Below the pieces are notes generated by a model, which saw nothing but the letters and a program-made list of their open reading frames with translations, did not search any database and had not been told where the DNA came from. From contig CAZNZW010000024.1 of the NCBI GenBank assembly GCA_964577615.1, forward strand, positions 1 to 44,059: a DNA stretch of 44,059 nucleotides, written 5' to 3'. Source of the stretch: QNYZ01 sp964577615. GTDB taxonomy: Bacteria > Desulfobacterota > Desulfobacteria > Desulfobacterales > QNYZ01. Shown piece by piece: positions 23,127 through 32,121 of this stretch. Numbering within the stretch: position 1 is the first letter of the stretch; every line of letters begins with the position of its first letter. The position numbers and the translations under genes are program-made.

Positions 23127-24644
23127 TCACAGACGCCCGGTATCGATGGGCGCTTCTTCGCTCGCAGCCAATGACCGGCCCGGCAAGTCCGGCCCGGGTA
23201 AATTAAGGTTCAGCTTTGGCAGAATGCGTCCTTCCGGCTGTTCTTCGAAATCGCTGCCCATGGCCGCCAGTTCGTTGAGGGCTTCCCGGACATCTTTTGT
23301 TCCTTTTTCACACACCCGGCGAACGGTTGCAAAGGCGGACTTGGCCTCGGACAGGGAGAACAGACCGTTGTGTTTTCGCAGATACGCTTCCAGCCGGTCG
23401 CGAATGGATTCCCAGTTATCCCGCCGGGTCTGATTGTTCAGCGGCGTCAGGGTTTCGAGGTTTTTCAATTGTTTTTTATGAAAGCGTCTGGAAAAATACC
23501 GCATGCCGGTGATCAGCCAGATGAGAAAAAATACGGCCGCAATTCCCCCGGCCCCGTAGAAAAGCATCTGCGGGTCAACAGCACCGGCCACACCAGTTAC
23601 CATGGCACCGATCAGCGCACCTGCGCCAAGTATAATGCCCCCCAGGAATCCGATAAATCCCAGCCGCCACCGGTTCCGGTTTCTTTTCCGCTTGTAACTG
23701 ACCAGCGCCTCCAGCAGATGCGAGATCCTCTCGCCATGGGTTTCCGCGAAGGATGCCAGATTGTCCAGCCGGTATTGGGGCGCATCCAGAACGGCCTTTT
23801 TCAGGACCTCGTGCTGGTTTCCCAGATACTTCAGATAGGAATTGCGCTGCCCTTCGATTTTCTCGTGCTGCAGCGCCGCCTGTCTGGAGTAAATCAGGTG
23901 AATGGGCGGAATATCCTTACGCCCCGTCATCTGGGACAGATTCCAGCAAAGCGTGCCGTAAACCTGCAGCAGATCGGTGAGGGAATTGCATTCGTCAATA
24001 CGATTGAGGACAAACAGGACCCGGTCTTCGAAAGTACGGGTCGGCAGGGTGTCCCGCAGGCTGGTATGGGCCTCACGAACCGTCCCGGCCTTGTGAGGAT
24101 CGAAAAGGATCAGGACAAGGTCGGCAATCTGCGCCAGATCACCGATGACTTCCTGATAGTTATACCCCCGGTCCCGTTCAGTGATACTGTCGAGCATGCC
24201 GGGCGTGTCAATAATGGCCAGATTTCTTAAAAAAGGCGAATTGACCTTTTTGAGACGGAAATGCGCCGCAAATCGTTCCCCATGTTTTTTAAGGGATTCA
24301 AACGGATATTCGGCATCGTTGAGCAGGTATTTTCCGTCCCGCTCTTCGGTGATCGTGATCTCTCCGTCTACCGTGGATTCCGACGTGTCGCAGGTGATCA
24401 CGGTGAATGAATCATCCGTGGGCGCCTGACCGGTTTTCTGAATTTCTCCTCCCAGCAGATCATTGATCAAAGTCGATTTACCGGAGGAATAATTCCCCAG
24501 AACCAGAACCTGTGGCCGCCATTTGATATTTGTTTCCAGGGGAACTTCACTGTACTCATATTTGATGGCAACCGGCGACAGGTTCCGTTCAACCATTTCC
24601 AGCAGTTCGTTTCTCAGGGCATCAATGTAGTTTTCGCGGTACAA
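23127..24644 (-). CDS. Dynamin-family GTPase with membrane hairpin
   Basis: This 505-aa GTPase shows G1 'GNYSSGKS' (50-57), G2 around 'DDSFTVIT', G3 'DTPG' (146-149) and G4 'NRID' (214-217). Two hydrophobic segments at about 335-400, separated by a short turn, would anchor it in the membrane as in FeoB- or mitofusin-like and bacterial dynamin-like proteins. A C-terminal helical tail follows. The start is TTG 24644: an in-frame TGA lies two codons upstream and GGAG is 7 nt ahead; the first in-frame ATG is residue 17. It is the membrane-embedded counterpart to the larger soluble dynamin-like protein at 19867. Confidence 0.87.
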   Translation of the reverse strand: MYRENYIDALRNELLEMVERNLSPVAIKYEYSEVPLETNIKWRPQVLVLGNYSSGKSTLINDLLGGEIQKTGQAPTDDSFTVITCDTSESTVDGEITITEERDGKYLLNDAEYPFESLKKHGERFAAHFRLKKVNSPFLRNLAIIDTPGMLDSITERDRGYNYQEVIGDLAQIADLVLILFDPHKAGTVREAHTSLRDTLPTRTFEDRVLFVLNRIDECNSLTDLLQVYGTLCWNLSQMTGRKDIPPIHLIYSRQAALQHEKIEGQRNSYLKYLGNQHEVLKKAVLDAPQYRLDNLASFAETHGERISHLLEALVSYKRKRNRNRWRLGFIGFLGGIILGAGALIGAMVTGVAGAVDPQMLFYGAGGIAAVFFLIWLITGMRYFSRRFHKKQLKNLETLTPLNNQTRRDNWESIRDRLEAYLRKHNGLFSLSEAKSAFATVRRVCEKGTKDVREALNELAAMGSDFEEQPEGRILPKLNLNLPGPDLPGRSLAASEEAPIDTGRL

Positions 24645-24788
24645 GAGTCAGCTCCAGCAGTCGTTGTAGGTTGATGGCGACGATGCTATCAAAACAGTCA
24701 CGGACCGTCAACCATGCGTGATGATCCGGCAGTCCTGTGAATGTAACGGGCTGACCATATAGAGGGTTTCGGGCAGGGTAAGTGATTG

Positions 24789-25706
24789 TCAGTTCTGTTT
24801 TTTCCGTTCCCAGTCATGCAGCCGCTGACGGACGTTGCGGCGCAGGTTTCTCGATTTTAAATTAATCACCTGATAGCCATAGCGGATGTTTTTTTCCATC
24901 AGATCGGGATAATTGCGATAATTATTTTTTATTTTGGATCCGTTGGTTGTCATTTTTTTCAGCAGGGCGATTTCTTTTCCGGTCACCTTGGTTTGAGATG
25001 CCAGAACGGCATCAAGGAATGCCCGGCGCGAACGTCTGCAGGCGGCATAAGTGACGGCCCGCCCCATGCAGTTTAGCTGGTGGCCATCACTGCCACCAAC
25101 GATCGCCTTGTTGAGGTTAAAGCCCAGGAGCGCGCAGCGGGTATTCCACCGATGCAGATTGGACGCATTGAGAACCTCCACGCCGTCAACCTGGCGGTAC
25201 AGCGCATCCATCTGCCGGGAAGAAAAAAACGAATTGCAGATTCCCGTGTAGGCTGCGCTGTACGGATGCGGAAAAATGATGACCGCTTTATATTCCCGCG
25301 CCCGCGCAATGATTGTTTCCATGGTCAGAAGCGTGGCGCTCATGACGTCCTTGCCCATGAAGGGTACGATATCTCGATAGTAAAACCGCTCTATACTTTT
25401 GATATCGTAAAAATAGACCAGCAGGTGGGTTCCTTCCACGGAGGTGATCTCAATGCCGGGGATGCTCAGGATTTTTTTATATGAATTCAGTTTGACCGCG
25501 CCCTGTACCTCGTTATGATCGGTAAGCGCAACGCCGATACCGAGCTGTTGCGCCCGGTCGGCAATCGCCTCTATTGTATCCGTGCCGTCGGAATACTGGC
25601 TGTGAAAATGCATATCCACCACCGTATAACGACCCGTGAGAGCGGGCAGATCGGGTTTCTCAAAAATAATCCTGTTCTTTTTATCCATTGTGTTTACAGA
25701 TTCCAT
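24789..25706 (-). CDS. PHP-domain metal-dependent phosphoesterase
   Basis: The 305-aa protein has PHP-superfamily metal ligands: 'DMHFHSQYSDG' (HxH and Asp), 'ALTDHNEV', 'GIEITSVEGTHLLVYF', 'FPHPYSA' and a late 'GGSDGHQL'. Such enzymes hydrolyse phosphomonoesters such as nucleoside 3',5'-bisphosphate or histidinol phosphate using three metal ions. The substrate is not determined. Two in-frame ATGs (25706 and 25688) are possible starts and neither has a strong ribosome-binding site. It is divergent from arfB, with a ~100-bp gap between them. Confidence 0.9.
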   Translation of the reverse strand: MESVNTMDKKNRIIFEKPDLPALTGRYTVVDMHFHSQYSDGTDTIEAIADRAQQLGIGVALTDHNEVQGAVKLNSYKKILSIPGIEITSVEGTHLLVYFYDIKSIERFYYRDIVPFMGKDVMSATLLTMETIIARAREYKAVIIFPHPYSAAYTGICNSFFSSRQMDALYRQVDGVEVLNASNLHRWNTRCALLGFNLNKAIVGGSDGHQLNCMGRAVTYAACRRSRRAFLDAVLASQTKVTGKEIALLKKMTTNGSKIKNNYRNYPDLMEKNIRYGYQVINLKSRNLRRNVRQRLHDWERKKQN

Positions 25707-25806
25707 GATTTATTGAGAAGATCGTACGTTCCGGTTGATGATGCCGGATAGATTAACACATCTTTGCACGAATGATAAGTACCAAGAAAAACGAAGCTAA
25801 TTGACC

Positions 25807-26229
25807 ATGATTCCTGTTACATCATCCATTGCCATCAATCCCGGTGATATCCGCTGGGCATTCAGCCGGGCTTCGGGTCCCGGCGGGCAGCATGTCAATA
25901 AAACAGCCTCCGCGGTGCAGCTGCGGTTTCAGGTTGATCAGGCCGGCCTGCCGCCGGATGTGCGCCAGCGGCTGCGCCGGATTGCCGGCCATCGAATGGC
26001 CGCAGACGGTACGCTGGTCATTGATGCCCGACGATTTCGCAGCCAGTTCCGCAATCGGGAAGACGCGCTCGCGCGGTTAGTCGCCATGCTCAGGCAGGCG
26101 GCACATCCACCGGCCCGCCGAAAAAAAACCCGCCCTTCTCAAGGATCAAAAATCCGGCGGCTGGAAGCCAAACGCCGCCGCAGCATGCTGAAGCGTCGCC
26201 GTCGGCCGGTCGGGCACCCGGATGATTAA
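25807..26229 (+). CDS. arfB: Alternative ribosome-rescue factor ArfB (peptidyl-tRNA hydrolase)
   Basis: The 140-aa protein carries the catalytic GGQ motif in 'SRASGPGGQHVNKTASAVQL' and a C-terminal basic tail rich in Arg and Lys (from about residue 105). The tail enters the empty mRNA channel of stalled ribosomes. The length matches ArfB/YaeJ, not a full release factor. I chose ATG 25807 over the TTG two codons earlier. Its 3' end overlaps the left arm of a terminator stem. Confidence 0.95.
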   Translation: MIPVTSSIAINPGDIRWAFSRASGPGGQHVNKTASAVQLRFQVDQAGLPPDVRQRLRRIAGHRMAADGTLVIDARRFRSQFRNREDALARLVAMLRQAAHPPARRKKTRPSQGSKIRRLEAKRRRSMLKRRRRPVGHPDD

Positions 26230-26260
26230 TTCGCCGGCCGCCCGACCGGCAATTTTTTTT
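26205..26260 (+). terminator. Strong intrinsic terminator overlapping the arfB stop
   Basis: Perfect 11-bp arms GCCGGTCGGGC (26205-26215) and GCCCGACCGGC (26240-26250) are followed by an eight-T run (26253-26260). The left arm lies inside the last arfB codons, so the hairpin forms over the stop codon, an arrangement in which read-through transcripts or non-stop messages might themselves be produced. Confidence 0.88.
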
Positions 26261-26358
26261 CCACGGCTTGCATCGGCGCAATTTCTGTAATAGATACAAC
26301 TGCAATCACATCCGCATTATCAAGAGTCCGGCACCGACACGGATCAGGAAGGACACAC

Positions 26359-26871
26359 ATGCCTTTTCAGCTGCCCCGAAAAACGACCTGCAGAGCGGGT
26401 GTCCTGTCCGACACGCATGGCCACCTTCCTCAGGCTGTCGTCAACCAGCTTCGGGATGTCGACCTGATCATTCATGCCGGAGACATCGATACGCCGGATA
26501 TTCTGCCCGTTCTGGCCCGTATCGCCCCGGTGGTGGCTGTGCAGGGCAACATGGACAGGGGAAAATGGACATCCGGCCTGTCGATGACCGAGACGACCCG
26601 GGCGGGCGGCAAGTGGATCCATGTGCTTCACGACCTGAATAATCTTGATCTGGTTCCGGAAGCCGCGGGATTCAGCGTCGTCGTCTCCGGCCATACCCAC
26701 CGGCCCCATCTGTCGCACCGTTCGGGAGTCATGTATCTGAATCCGGGCAGTGCCACCCATCCCCGTCGTCCCTTTCCGGCGTCCCTGGCCATTCTCGAAA
26801 TCCGGGAAGAATCGGTAGATGCCCGATTCATTGATCTGGAACGTCAGTGCGCCCTGGCTGCTCTCTTTTAG
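26359..26871 (+). CDS. YfcE/MJ0936-family metallophosphodiesterase
   Basis: The 170-aa protein has the calcineurin-like metal motifs: 'VLSDTHGH' (DxH), 'IIHAGDID' (GD), 'VQGNMDRG' (GNxD) and 'VVSGHTHRPHLS' (GHTH). The length suits single-domain YfcE-type phosphodiesterases. ATG 26359 follows AGGA. The physiological substrate of the family is not established. It stands alone between the arfB terminator and the converging fadH gene. Confidence 0.93.
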   Translation: MPFQLPRKTTCRAGVLSDTHGHLPQAVVNQLRDVDLIIHAGDIDTPDILPVLARIAPVVAVQGNMDRGKWTSGLSMTETTRAGGKWIHVLHDLNNLDLVPEAAGFSVVVSGHTHRPHLSHRSGVMYLNPGSATHPRRPFPASLAILEIREESVDARFIDLERQCALAALF

Positions 26872-26982
26872 CCCTGTCTCAGGCCAATCTCCCTGATTTT
26901 TTGAATAGAACCGCTTTTGCCAGTATTTTAGCAATCAGCCGGTTTCTTTATATTTCGTGATCCTGCGCCTGTATGTCCTCTA

Positions 26983-29016
26983 TCAGATCTTCGCCGCCAG
27001 CCGGACACCCTGGTCAATGGCCCGCTGGGCATCAAGCCCTCCAGCCCGGTCAGCCCCGCCAATCAAGTGAACGGGGATCTGTTTCCCCGCCAGATCGTCA
27101 TACAGACGACGCCGGGATTCCTGCCCCGCGCAGACGATGATATTTTCCACCTCCAGTACGCGATTGTCATTTTTGACGGTAATATGGATTCCCTGGTCAT
27201 CGATGCGGCGATAGGTCACCCCATTGATCATCTGGACGCCTCGATATTTAAGCGCCAACCGGAGAATCCAGCCAGTGGTTTTCCCCAGCCGTTCCCCCAT
27301 CTTATCCGGACTGCGCTGGAGCAGATAAATCTGCCGTTGGGACAGCGGAATCTGAATCCCGTCGGCGGAAACGCCGCCCCGCGACTGATACGCCCGGTCG
27401 ATACCCCATTGTTCGAAAAAAGTATCGCTGGCCGGATCATCTCCGGTTTCCGGGTGGGACAGATATTCCGCCACGTCAAAGCCGATACCGCCCGCGCCGA
27501 TGATGGCCACCCGTTGGCCTGCCTTCTTTTTCCGGGCCAGCACATCAATATAGGTCATCACCATGGGATGATCATTGCCGGGCACATCGACAGCGCGGGG
27601 CACCACGCCCGTGGCAATGATAATATCATCATAATTCTCAGATAAAATAAGGCCGGCATCTGGTTGAAAACTCAATCGCAGCGCCACACCGTTTTGTTCA
27701 ATTTTTCGACCGAAATACCGCAGGGTTTCGTTAAAGTCGGCCTTTCCGGGCACCTGAACCGCCATATTGAGCTGCCCGCCGATTCGATCCGTCTGCTCGA
27801 ACAAGGTGACCGCATGGCCCCGTTCCGCGGCGGTGACGGCAAAGGATAATCCTGCCGGCCCGGCGCCCACCACGGCGATTTTTTTCTTCTGTACGGCCGG
27901 TTCCATTTTCAGCTCGGTTTCGTGGCAGGCCCTGGGGTTAACGAGGCAGGAGGCAATCTTCATCTGAAAAATATGATCGAGACAGGCCTGGTTGCAGGCA
28001 ATGCAGGTATTGATCTCATCAGGCCGGTTGTCGGCGGCCTTTTTGACAAACATCGGGTCGGCCAGCAGCGGCCGGGCCATGGAAACCATGTCGGCGTCCC
28101 CCCGGGACAGGACCGTTTCCGCTGTTTCAGGGGAATTAATCCGGTTGCTGGTGATCAGGGGGATCGACACCTCGGACTTCAGCCGGGCGGTAATCCAGGT
28201 AAAGGCGGCATGGGGAACCACGCCGGCAATGGTCGGAATCCGGGCTTCGTGCCAGCCGATACCCGTATTGATCAGGGTGGCGCCGGCGGTTTCAACGGCC
28301 TTGGCCAGTGAAACGACTTCTTCCCAGGTGCTTCCGTTTTTAACCAGATCGAGCATGGACAAACGGTAAATCAGAATAAAGTCGGCTCCCACCGCTTTCC
28401 GGACCCGTTGGACAATCTCCACGGGAAATCGGACCCGCTGCTCGAATCCATCCCCCCACCGATCGGTCCGGTGATTGGTTTTGGGGACGATAAATTCGTT
28501 GATCAGGTATCCTTCCGATCCCATGATCTCAACCCCGTCATATCCGGCGGAACGGGCCAATAACGCGCAATCGGCAAAATCGTTGATGAGATTTTCGATC
28601 TCTGTGTCGGTCAGCTCGTGAGGTTTAAACATGTTAATGGGGGCTTTGATTGCTGATGGCGCCACAATCTTGTCGTGATATCCGTAGCGGCCGGTATGCA
28701 GAATCTGCATGGCAATCCGCCCGCCGGCTGCATGAACCGCCTCGGTGACAATCCGATGCCGCCGGACATCCCGGTCGGAAGTCAATCTGGCTCCGTTTTC
28801 CATGATGGCGCCTGTTTCATTGGGTGCCACACCGCCGGTCACAATCAATCCGACATCTCCGGCTGCCCGCTCACGATAAAACGCGGCCAAGCGCTCAAAT
28901 CCGTCTGGCGCTTCCTCCAGCCCGGTATGCATGGATCCCATCAATATTCTGTTTTTAAGGGTTGTAAAACCAAGGTCAAGCGGCGAGAGCAGGTTCGGAA
29001 ATACCTGATTTGTCAT
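26983..29016 (-). CDS. fadH: 2,4-dienoyl-CoA reductase-like NADH:flavin oxidoreductase
   Basis: I chose ATG 29016 (preceded by GGAG) over the TTG at 29040. The 677-aa product is colinear with FadH: an Old-Yellow-Enzyme FMN barrel starting 'LLSPLDLGFTTLKNRILMGS', then the 4Fe-4S cluster cysteines 338, 341, 345 and 357 (C-x2-C-x3-C-x11-C), then FAD ('VVGAGPAGLSFAVTAAERG') and NAD(P) ('IIGAGGIGFDVAEYL') Rossmann domains. FadH reduces 2,4-dienoyl-CoA during unsaturated fatty-acid oxidation. Homologous flavin reductases act on other enoates or methylamines (for example trimethylamine dehydrogenase), but the N-terminus is closest to FadH. It is transcribed alone, with a structured element upstream. 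Confidence 0.9.
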   Translation of the reverse strand: MTNQVFPNLLSPLDLGFTTLKNRILMGSMHTGLEEAPDGFERLAAFYRERAAGDVGLIVTGGVAPNETGAIMENGARLTSDRDVRRHRIVTEAVHAAGGRIAMQILHTGRYGYHDKIVAPSAIKAPINMFKPHELTDTEIENLINDFADCALLARSAGYDGVEIMGSEGYLINEFIVPKTNHRTDRWGDGFEQRVRFPVEIVQRVRKAVGADFILIYRLSMLDLVKNGSTWEEVVSLAKAVETAGATLINTGIGWHEARIPTIAGVVPHAAFTWITARLKSEVSIPLITSNRINSPETAETVLSRGDADMVSMARPLLADPMFVKKAADNRPDEINTCIACNQACLDHIFQMKIASCLVNPRACHETELKMEPAVQKKKIAVVGAGPAGLSFAVTAAERGHAVTLFEQTDRIGGQLNMAVQVPGKADFNETLRYFGRKIEQNGVALRLSFQPDAGLILSENYDDIIIATGVVPRAVDVPGNDHPMVMTYIDVLARKKKAGQRVAIIGAGGIGFDVAEYLSHPETGDDPASDTFFEQWGIDRAYQSRGGVSADGIQIPLSQRQIYLLQRSPDKMGERLGKTTGWILRLALKYRGVQMINGVTYRRIDDQGIHITVKNDNRVLEVENIIVCAGQESRRRLYDDLAGKQIPVHLIGGADRAGGLDAQRAIDQGVRLAAKI

Positions 29017-29044
29017 GATAAATCTCCATTTGAAAGGCAAATGA

Positions 29045-29156
29045 GCCGGGAAGCTGGAAAGCGATTAGGCCATAAAGCCTGGATGAGGGGAAGCGCTTCC
29101 ATCTATTGCACGGAGCTTTATCTCCGTATCGCTTCCCAGCATGAAAACTTCCCGGC
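29045..29156. repeat. Nested inverted repeats forming a cloverleaf-like element
   Basis: Outer arms GCCGGGAAG (29045-29053) and CTTCCCGGC (29148-29156) are perfect. Inside, GCTGG/CCAGC (29053-29057 with 29136-29140) and AAGCGAT/ATCGCTT (29059-29065 with 29128-29134) extend the stem. The interior holds a hairpin AGGC/GCCT (29067-29080), a 12-bp palindrome GGAAGCGCTTCC (29089-29100) and a hairpin ACGGAG/CTCCGT with loop CTTTAT (29110-29127). Together they give a junction of three or four arms in ~112 nt between copA and fadH. It could be a REP/MITE-like element, a structured leader of fadH or a protein-binding site. Family unknown. Confidence 0.7.
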
Positions 29157-29214
29157 CGCCCAGGCTATTTCATATCACAAAAGATCAAATAGACAAACAA
29201 AAGATAAGATCAAG

Positions 29215-31668
29215 TTATTCTATCCGCGATTTGGATCGATATAACCGCAGGCTGTTACTGACAACGGTCACACTGCTGATAGACATGGCCAGAGCGGCCA
29301 GGATGGGATGAAGCTGGCGTAAAAAGGTCGGCAGAAATTCGAAAGAATAAAATGCACCGGCGGCCAGCGGAATAAGGATGATGTTGTAAATAAAGGCCCA
29401 GAACAGGTTTTGGCGGATCGTGCGCATGGTGGCGCGGCTGAGGTCAATGGCCCGTGCCACCCCTTTCAGGCTGCCACTGGATAGAATGACATCAGCGGTC
29501 TCGATGGCCACGTCCGTACCGGTACCGATGGCCATCCCCACATCCGCCTGGGCCAGGGCCGGGGCATCGTTGATGCCGTCTCCCACCATGGCCACTTTCT
29601 TCCCTTCCGATTGAAGCGAGGCTACTTTCTCCGATTTCTCCCCGGGACGAACCTCGGCGATGATCGTATCAATGCCCACCTCCCGGGCGATGACCCTGGC
29701 GGTTTCCGGGTTATCCCCGGTCAACATCACCACCTGGATATGCTGCCGGTGCAGGGCGTCAATGGCGTCCGCCGAGTCGGGTTTGATCACATCCGCCACA
29801 GCCAGCAGACCGGCGGGTACGTCATCAACGGCCACCGCCATCACCGTCCGTCCTTCTGACTGCATGGCGTTGATCTTTTCGCCTAAATCGCCCAGATCGA
29901 TACCCAGTTCATCAAACCAGCCGGGTTTTCCGACCCGCGTGGTAGCGCCGTCTAGTTCCGCTTCCACCCCCAGCCCGCCAACGGCACGAAACCGCCGGGG
30001 TGCCTTCAGTGTGATTTTTCTTGTTTTGGCTTCCCGGACAATGGCTTTGCCCACGGGATGCTCGGAACCGCTCTCCACCGAAGCGGCGGCTTGCAACAGG
30101 TCATTTTCGTCTTTAAATCTCTCGCCGGCGGACACCACATGGGTTACCTCGGGTCGTCCGGCGGTAATGGTGCCGGTTTTGTCAAGCACCACCGTATCAA
30201 CCCGGGTGGCGGTTTCCAGGGCTTCGCTGTTTTTAAACAGCACCCCCTGCTCGGCCCCCTTGCCGGTACCGGCCATGATGGCCGTGGGGGTGGCCAGACC
30301 CAGCGCACACGGGCAGGCAATAACGAGGACCGCTACCAGCCGAATCATAGCCGGAACAAACTGCCCACCGATGGCCCACCACAGAAAAAAGGTCAGAAAG
30401 GCAATGCCGATTACCGCGGGAACAAAAATCGCCGCCACCCGGTCGGCCAGGGCCTGGACCGGCGCCTTGCTTCCCTGGGCCTGCTGCACCAGGTGGATAA
30501 TCTGGGCCAGGGCCGTTTCTTTCCCCACCCGGGTGGCCTCGAATTTCAACACGCCCTGCTGGTTCAATGCGCCACCGACCACCTTGTCTCCGGGCTGTTT
30601 GTCCACGGGGATCGGCTCGCCGGTCAGCATCGACTCATCCACGGCCGACTCGCCTTCCAGCACCCGGCCATCCACGGGAATACTCTGGCCAGGGCGTACG
30701 AGAACAATATCTCCCTTGACGACTCTGGACAGGGCAATTTCCCGCTCTTCGCCGTCCCGGATGACCACTGCGGTTTTCGGGCTCAGATCCATGAGCTTGC
30801 GGATCGCCGCGCCGGTGCGTCCCTTGGCACGGGATTCGAGCAGCTTGCCCAGCTTGATCAGGGTAATAATCAGCGCCGATGTTTCGAAATAGACATGTTT
30901 GCCGAGCAGTGGAAATATCAGCAGGCATACCGAATAGAAATAGGCCACCGACGATCCCATGGCCACCAGCACGTCCATGTTGGCTGTTTTATTACGCAGG
31001 CTTTTGAAGCCCCCCACGTAATAGTCCCAACCCGTGTAAAATTGAACCGGTGTGGCCAGCAGCAGAAACATCCAGTTCACCCAGGGGGCGTGACTCCAGG
31101 CGCCGGTCAGTCCGAAATCCCGGCCCATGCTCAGGAAAAACAGCGGCACCACGCACGCCACGCCGACAAGGAATTTTCGGGTCTGGTCCCTGATTTCCGC
31201 GTCACGCGCCTGCTGTTCAATATCTTCCGCATCAGTCGAGTCATCGGGCAAGATGGCATCGAATCCGGCCTTGCGGATGGCTGCCGCCATCTCATCCAGA
31301 GAGGTCAGTGCCGGTAAATATTCTACGGTTGCATGCTCGGAAGCAAAATTAACCCCGGCAGACAGCACCCCCGGCACTTTTTTATTCAGTGTCCGCTCGA
31401 TATTCATGGCGCAATTGGCACAGGTCATGCCGGTGACGGGAAATTCCGCGGTGGCCGTGGTGACGGTGAACCCGCTTTGATGAACCCGGTCCACTATCTG
31501 GTCCGGAGAAACCGCCCGGGCATCATAGGCAACGGTGACCTGTTCCGAGGCAAAATTCACATTGGCCGTATCAACGCCATCGAGTTTATTTACACCGCGT
31601 TCGATATTCATGGCGCAATTGGCGCAGGTCATGCCCGATACCGGGAAAGTGATTGTATCCAAAGACAT
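29215..31668 (-). CDS. copA: Copper-exporting P1B-type ATPase CopA
   Basis: The 817-aa protein has two N-terminal heavy-metal-associated domains, each with 'GMTCANCAMNIER', then a P-type ATPase core. Membrane metal site CPC is at residues 452-454, the phosphorylated Asp496 lies in 'DKTGTITAG', the actuator contains 'TGEPIPV', and the hinge has 'MVGDGINDAPAL'. CPC with paired HMA domains indicates Cu(I) (or Ag(I)) export. It starts at ATG 31668, 9 nt after the stop of the small metallochaperone gene, so the two are coupled. No convincing CueR- or CsoR-type operator was seen upstream of the pair. Confidence 0.96.
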   Translation of the reverse strand: MSLDTITFPVSGMTCANCAMNIERGVNKLDGVDTANVNFASEQVTVAYDARAVSPDQIVDRVHQSGFTVTTATAEFPVTGMTCANCAMNIERTLNKKVPGVLSAGVNFASEHATVEYLPALTSLDEMAAAIRKAGFDAILPDDSTDAEDIEQQARDAEIRDQTRKFLVGVACVVPLFFLSMGRDFGLTGAWSHAPWVNWMFLLLATPVQFYTGWDYYVGGFKSLRNKTANMDVLVAMGSSVAYFYSVCLLIFPLLGKHVYFETSALIITLIKLGKLLESRAKGRTGAAIRKLMDLSPKTAVVIRDGEEREIALSRVVKGDIVLVRPGQSIPVDGRVLEGESAVDESMLTGEPIPVDKQPGDKVVGGALNQQGVLKFEATRVGKETALAQIIHLVQQAQGSKAPVQALADRVAAIFVPAVIGIAFLTFFLWWAIGGQFVPAMIRLVAVLVIACPCALGLATPTAIMAGTGKGAEQGVLFKNSEALETATRVDTVVLDKTGTITAGRPEVTHVVSAGERFKDENDLLQAAASVESGSEHPVGKAIVREAKTRKITLKAPRRFRAVGGLGVEAELDGATTRVGKPGWFDELGIDLGDLGEKINAMQSEGRTVMAVAVDDVPAGLLAVADVIKPDSADAIDALHRQHIQVVMLTGDNPETARVIAREVGIDTIIAEVRPGEKSEKVASLQSEGKKVAMVGDGINDAPALAQADVGMAIGTGTDVAIETADVILSSGSLKGVARAIDLSRATMRTIRQNLFWAFIYNIILIPLAAGAFYSFEFLPTFLRQLHPILAALAMSISSVTVVSNSLRLYRSKSRIE

Positions 31669-31677
31669 CGTCGTCGG

Positions 31678-31884
31678 TCACACGTCAGCAGGATAATTGA
31701 TTTCTTTGAGGGTGTCGATAATCTGCTCCCTTGAGGCGGGTGAATCCCAGCTGACGGTGACGGATCTGGCTTCAATCCGGCCATCAACCCGGGTCACGCC
31801 TTCAAGGTCGGCCAGCTCGGTTTCAATTGCATGGGTACAGTGCCCGCAGGAAATATTGGGAATTGAAAAAGTTTCTTCAGTCAT
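31678..31884 (-). CDS. Heavy-metal-associated domain protein (CopZ-like copper chaperone)
   Basis: I chose ATG 31884 behind AAAGGGAG; the longer frame starts with a TTG that overlaps that site. The 68-aa protein is a single HMA ferredoxin-like fold with the metal motif 'SCGHCTHAIETEL' (CxxC, with a nearby His). It presumably passes Cu(I) to CopA, encoded immediately downstream. The motif is CGHC rather than the usual CxxC of GMTCxxC, a mild variation. Confidence 0.9.
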   Translation of the reverse strand: MTEETFSIPNISCGHCTHAIETELADLEGVTRVDGRIEARSVTVSWDSPASREQIIDTLKEINYPADV

Positions 31885-32041
31885 AATTGTACTCCCTTTC
31901 AATCAATTGATTATTTGAAAATGAAAGGCGAGACAAAAAACGCCTCAACCTGGGTAAAAATTTAAGCATATCTTCCAGTTTGTCGAGGCAGAAACGATTT
32001 TTTGGTTATTTTTTACTTTTGATGGATGATGCTATCGGAGT

Positions 32042-32096
32042 CGCCGGGGCTGTGAGGGGGATTTAGAGAGGAAGGATTCAGCCCCGGCGTATTTTT
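32042..32096 (+). terminator. GC-rich stem-loop with plus-strand T-run
   Basis: Perfect 11-bp arms CGCCGGGGCTG (32042-32052) and CAGCCCCGGCG (32079-32089) are followed by TATTTTT (32090-32096) on the plus strand. It looks like an intrinsic terminator facing rightward, yet no plus-strand gene ends here. It lies just beyond the minus-strand gene ending at 32122, where it may act as a 3' stem-loop for that transcript or block antisense transcription. Confidence 0.55.
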
Positions 32097-32121
32097 CCGA
32101 GATAGGGAATCGCTGGAAGGA

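Noticed and set aside
29045..29156. Cloverleaf element considered as a tRNA or integron attC site
   Set aside because: There is no T-loop or anticodon pattern and no GTTRRRY/RYYYAAC core sites.
30058..31317. 419-codon open frame opposite copA
   Set aside because: It is the reverse strand of a fully conserved CopA gene and its translation resembles nothing recognisable.
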